A stretch of DNA of 22,394 nt from Mycoplasmoidaceae bacterium (lineage in GTDB: Bacteria > Bacillota_I > Bacilli_A > Mycoplasmatales > Mycoplasmoidaceae). Below the pieces are notes generated by a model. It did no database searches, was not told the DNA's origin, and was given only the letters and a program-made list of their open reading frames with translations. The translations under genes were made by a program, and so were the position numbers. Shown piece by piece: positions 19,021-22,394 of the stretch (its first letter is position 1; each line of letters starts with the position of its first letter). Location: NCBI GenBank assembly GCA_024407855.1, contig JAKSVQ010000007.1:1-22394 (forward strand). The letters are read 5' to 3'.

Positions 19021-21049
19021 GTTTAGAAATACTGAAGGTAATAACTATTTATTGATTGGTGCACCAAACACTGGTAAATCAACCATTTTTAACTTGTTAA
19101 CGACATCGACCGCTCTAGTTAGTAACATTGACCGAATGACAACTGAACACACGATGGGAAAAATTAAACATAGTGATAATTATTTGGTTGATTTACCTGG
19201 AACTTACAATTTATCTCACCCAATTGCTGAAGAAAAAGAAACACATTACCACTTATTACACCACAAAGTGTCATCAATTGTTAATGTGGTTTCAGCTTTT
19301 TCATTACAACGTGATTTATTCTTAACCCTACAATGTATTGAAACGGGAATGTTAAATACATTATGTGTTAACATGATTGATTTAATCAATCCTAAAGCAA
19401 TCAATTGAAATAAGTTAAGTAAGAAATTAAATGGTTTGAATATTGTTTTAAGTCGTTCAAACCGTAATAAGAACACTAAGAATATTTTAAATTCAATGTA
19501 CAAATCAAAGAAAGTTGATTCGAAAGTAGTCATCTACTCAAACGAAATTGAACAATGAATTGAAAAATATTCTAAAGTATTACCAGAAATGAATGTTTCA
19601 AAACGATTTGCTGCTTTGATGCTACTTGAAAACAATTCATATTTTATTGCTCAATTAAAAGAACATCATGCTGCTTATTGAGATGAAATTAATAAGATCT
19701 TAGTTAAAACTAAAGATAAACATTACATTAATGAAATTCGTGATACTAAGATTGCTTTCATCCAAAAACTATTAGATGAATGCAAATTTAAAAATAAGAA
19801 ATACTTAAAGGTAAATTTAAAGAAACAAAACCGTTTTGACCACTATTTCTTGAAGAAGTGAATTGGTATTCCTTTATTCTTAATTATTGCCATTGCAATA
19901 TATTATTTAGCTTTTGGTACATATGCTGGTGGCGGGTTACAATATTGATTTGGTCAAGCTTTAACCAATCAAGAATGAGGTTTAAGCCATTGAATGATTG
20001 TTGGTTTTAATAACTGACACGCACCAGAATGAGTCTCAAGCATGATTGTTAATGGCTTGTTTGGTGGTTTATTCACGGTCTTAACCTTCATACCTTGTAT
20101 TGCAATCTTATATATTTGTGTAACAATCATTCAACAAGTCGGATTGTTATCAAGAGTTAGTATTTTACTTGATAATGCTTTAAGCAAGTTTGGATTGTCT
20201 GGACGATCAATTGTTAACTTATTAACTGCATTTGGATGCAACGTTCCTGCATTGATGTTGGCTCGAAGTTCAAGTTCAAGAAAAGAAAGGATTATCTCGG
20301 TTCTGATTATTCCTTTCATTCCTTGTGCTAGTAAGATTATTGTTATTGCTGCTGTAGCTAATGCAATAACCTTAACCTTTGGTTGATTATTTATTTTAGG
20401 TGCAGTTTTATTATCAGGAATGATTGCTTTAATATTAGGTTTAACCTTCTCAAAAACAATGTTTAGAAAGCAAAAATCATTCTTCTGTGTTGAAATGGTT
20501 AATTGAAATGGTCTTGATGTAAGAATTATGTTCAAGAACGTTTGACAAACAATCAAAGGATTCTTGAAGAAAGCCTTCTTAACAATTACCATTGCTAACC
20601 TAGTTTTCTGAGCATTACTACATTTAGGTAATGTTCCTGGTGTTTACATTAACACTACTGTTAATCCAGCAGATATTCAATATTCGGCTTTAGCTTATAT
20701 GGGAAGAGGAATAAGCTATATTTTCTATCCATTCTTGGGATCAACTGATTGAAAGCTTACAACTAGTTTACTTTCAGCTATTCCAGCCAAAGAATTAACA
20801 CTAACAACTTTACAAATGTTAGCTGAAGGTGGAAAGATTGAAACATTATTTGCTGGCAACTATGCATTAGCTATTAGCTTTATGATCTTCTTACTTTACT
20901 ATATGCCATGTATTCCATCAATTAATACAATGAGAACTGAAGTAGGTAGAAAGAACATGTGATTAAATATTGGCATTAGCTTTGCTACCGCCTATACTTT
21001 AGCAACCTTAGTTTATTGAATAGGTACTGGGTTCAGTATGATTGGATAA
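19004..21049 (+). CDS. feoB: Ferrous iron transporter B (681 aa)
   Basis: Membrane Fe(II) importer with a cytosolic G domain. Seen: G1 GAPNTGKST (residues 19-27), a switch-I Thr region SNIDRMTTEHTMG, G3 DLPG (63-66) and G4 NMID (123-126). A Lys-rich helical spacer follows (about 135-285). The membrane part begins around residue 290 and contains the gate motif AFGCNVPA near residue 409 (preceded by GLSGRSIV), then further hydrophobic segments to the C-terminus. Many Trp residues in the membrane part are encoded by UGA. Length is typical. It overlaps feoA by 17 bases, which implies coupled translation. One base separates its stop from the next ATG. It would supply iron for the Fe-S lyases encoded divergently (inference). 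Confidence 0.95.
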
Positions 21050-21050
21050 T

Positions 21051-21833
21051 ATGAAAAAGCCATTACGTATATTCTTAACAGTTTTAGCTTTCATCATTGT
21101 TGTTGGTTCATTTACAGCAACATGCGTTTGTACCTACAAATTTAGCTGAAATATAACAGCGTTTTGATGAAGTTGATTCCTAATTGTTTGAGTAATTGAT
21201 ATTTTTGTTGGTGGTTATATCTTCTATAAGCCAAACCGAACTGATGAAACTAAAACATTCTGGTTGTTTATTATGGTTATTTTGCCAGTATTTGGAGCCT
21301 TTGTTGCCCTAATTTATAACTATAAATTAAAGACACTTTATTCCCAACCAAACAATGATCATACAAAGCTTCAAGCATTGATTTTTAGAGCAAAGAAATC
21401 TATTCGTCTTTACTCTGATTCATTGTTTGCTTCATTAGATACATTTAAAGCACTAAATTTTGCTCGATGAAAAGGAGTAAAAATTGAAATAATTTTATCA
21501 GTGCAAGAAAAGAAATCTCGACAAGATTTTCTTGTTCATACATTACAAAAATATCTGGAACAAAATATTGATCTTTACTTTGTAAATAAGCAGATTGAAC
21601 AATCATTTATCATCATTGATAATGAAGAATTTTTATCAACAGAAAAGAACTTCAATTTTAGTAGTGTTTATCGTGAAAAATTACTAAAATATGGTGATAA
21701 TCCAAACCGCTTTATTAATACGTGAAATTATGATTGAGAACGTAGTAGTAAACAATCATTAAAAAAAGAGAAAATTAATCCCTTTAAAAATGTTAAATAT
21801 AAGCTAATTAATATTTTTTATCCATTTTTCTAA
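21051..21833 (+). CDS. Truncated, degenerate cardiolipin-synthase-like membrane protein (260 aa)
   Basis: Three hydrophobic segments (about residues 5-27, 35-59, 69-91) end in a PLDc_N-like pattern (KPNRTDETKTFWLFIMVILPVFGAF, quoted here only as key residues NR, W, LP and G). A soluble part follows, resembling the first half of a phospholipase-D-type synthase: AKKSIRLYSDSL, then FKALNFARWKGVKIEIILS, then IIIDNEEFLST. Where the HKD motif HxKxxxxD should stand, the sequence is EQSFIIIDNEEF, so the catalytic His and Lys are missing. The second PLD repeat is absent too; usual cardiolipin synthases are about 480-510 aa. The frame is intact with UGA as Trp and ends at TAA. It follows feoB by one base without a separate ribosome-binding site. 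It is either a non-catalytic membrane protein or a decayed synthase. Confidence 0.65.
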
Positions 21834-21840
21834 TTTCTTA

Positions 21841-21846
21841 TATAAT
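21841..21846 (+). promoter_or_regulatory. -10 box of the rplJ transcript
   Basis: TATAAT begins seven bases after the stop of the preceding gene and places transcription start at about 21853, exactly where the L10 leader's closing stem begins. Confidence 0.6.
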
Positions 21847-21852
21847 ATATCA

Positions 21853-21975
21853 GCAATATACCAAAGACAGTAACTGGCTATGCCTTAATTTGTTACCGAG
21901 GAATATGATCAAATTTTTGATAAATCTCTCAGTGTCTTTGTGTAACAGCAAAGACACTTTATTTGTATATTGCCA
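21853..21975 (+). promoter_or_regulatory. Ribosomal protein L10 leader
   Basis: Autoregulatory leader bound by the L10-L12 complex. It carries the family's conserved core CCAAAGACAGTAACTGGC and TTACCGAGGAATAT. The outer stem GCAATATAC (21853-21861) pairs perfectly with GTATATTGC (21965-21973). CAAAGACA (21862-21869) can pair with TGTCTTTG (21933-21940), and the latter can instead form a 10-bp hairpin with CAAAGACACT (21949-21958). These alternatives could switch rplJ expression. The position just before rplJ fits. Confidence 0.88.
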
Positions 21976-21995
21976 ACAAATTACGGAGGTAAATT

Positions 21996-22394
21996 GTGTC
22001 TAAAGCAAAAATTGAACTAAAAGCTAAGGCTACTGAAGAGTTTGTCGACAAGATTAAGAAAGCTAAATCATTCTTAGTGTTTGAATATTTAGGTCTTACT
22101 GTTAAAGAATTAACAGAAATGAGAGCTAACTTACACAAAGAAGGTGCAAGCATTGAAGTTGTTAAAAACAACGTTCTTAACCGTGCAATGAAAGCAAACA
22201 ACCTTCAAGTAGAAGAATGCAAAGGTCCTAATGCTGTCATTATCTGTAATGATGATGAAGTATGTTCTTTCAAAGCAGTAGCAGATATTGCTAAGAAAAG
22301 AAACTTTGTAAAGTTTAAATTTGGTTACTTAGAAAACCAAATCATTAAGCCTGACCAACTTGCCCAAATCGCAGCCATTCCAGGAAGAAAGGGT
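21996..22394 (+). CDS. rplJ: Ribosomal protein L10, 5' part (133 codons, runs off the window)
   Basis: Part of the ribosomal stalk base; it binds 23S rRNA and the L7/L12 dimers. The sequence starts MSKAKIELKAKATEEF and includes the conserved FLVFEYLGLTVKELTEMRANL-type region (key residues Y, GLTV and LR-type turn) and VVKNNVLNRAM, as in other L10 proteins. The start is GTG at 21996, preceded by GGAGGT at a 6-base spacing. The full protein is usually about 165 aa, so roughly 30 residues lie outside. rplL normally follows. Confidence 0.96.
   Translation, partial: MSKAKIELKAKATEEFVDKIKKAKSFLVFEYLGLTVKELTEMRANLHKEGASIEVVKNNVLNRAMKANNLQVEECKGPNAVIICNDDEVCSFKAVADIAKKRNFVKFKFGYLENQIIKPDQLAQIAAIPGRKG

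Noticed and set aside
1..22394. Naming the species, for example a Trichomonas-associated mycoplasma, from the BspA-like genes
   Set aside because: BspA-like domains occur in several mucosal organisms and no species-specific marker such as 16S rRNA is in the window. It remains a speculation.

Overview
The window comes from a Mollicute (Mycoplasma-type) genome. The DNA is strongly AT-rich, and the long frames stay open only if UGA is read as tryptophan (genetic code 4). Almost every gene here has in-frame UGA codons at plausible Trp positions, for example in PheS, PheT, FeoB and serine dehydratase. Coordinates therefore join fragments that the standard code would split. No insertion sequence, CRISPR array or prophage gene is visible, and no gene-free gap exceeds 300 bases.

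Layout. (1) 1-2407: the 3' end of tRNA-Phe(GAA), a lipoprotein gene and a small secreted-protein gene, each with a hairpin terminator. (2) 2405-3649, minus strand: an N-terminal-nucleophile hydrolase of the choloylglycine hydrolase / acyltransferase superfamily carrying a lipoprotein signal. (3) 3680-7263: a T-box leader with a Phe specifier, then pheS and pheT overlapping by one base. (4) 7249-8728, minus strand: two overlapping genes I do not recognise. (5) 8912-14654: a tandem pair of very large surface proteins (951 and 930 aa). Each has an N-terminal membrane segment, Ig-like modules and two C-terminal domains of the BspA-like type best known from gut Bacteroidota. The copies share a 385-bp identical block. 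(6) 14692-18642, minus strand: a cluster of three Fe-S-type ammonia-lyases: a divergent serine-dehydratase paralogue, a canonical L-serine dehydratase, and a UPF0597/YhaM-type serine/cysteine lyase. (7) 18775-21833, plus strand, divergent from the cluster: feoA, feoB and a truncated, degenerate cardiolipin-synthase-like gene. (8) 21853-22394: the ribosomal protein L10 leader and the start of rplJ.

How it fits together (inference). Serine, and perhaps cysteine, is deaminated to pyruvate by enzymes that need a [4Fe-4S] cluster, and the divergent feoAB operon would supply the iron. The lipoprotein amide hydrolase and the paired BspA-like proteins point to life on a mucosal or gut surface, possibly among bacteria or protozoa that carry the same domains. 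The species cannot be fixed from this sequence.

Most notable: the BspA-like tandem pair with its conserved recombinogenic 5' module; the hydrolase whose nucleophile lies 39 residues beyond its lipidation cysteine; the serine-dehydratase paralogue that keeps its Fe-S cysteines but has lost its substrate motifs; two leaderless promoters with identical TATAAT-N6-ATG geometry; and a Phe T-box in a reduced mollicute genome.
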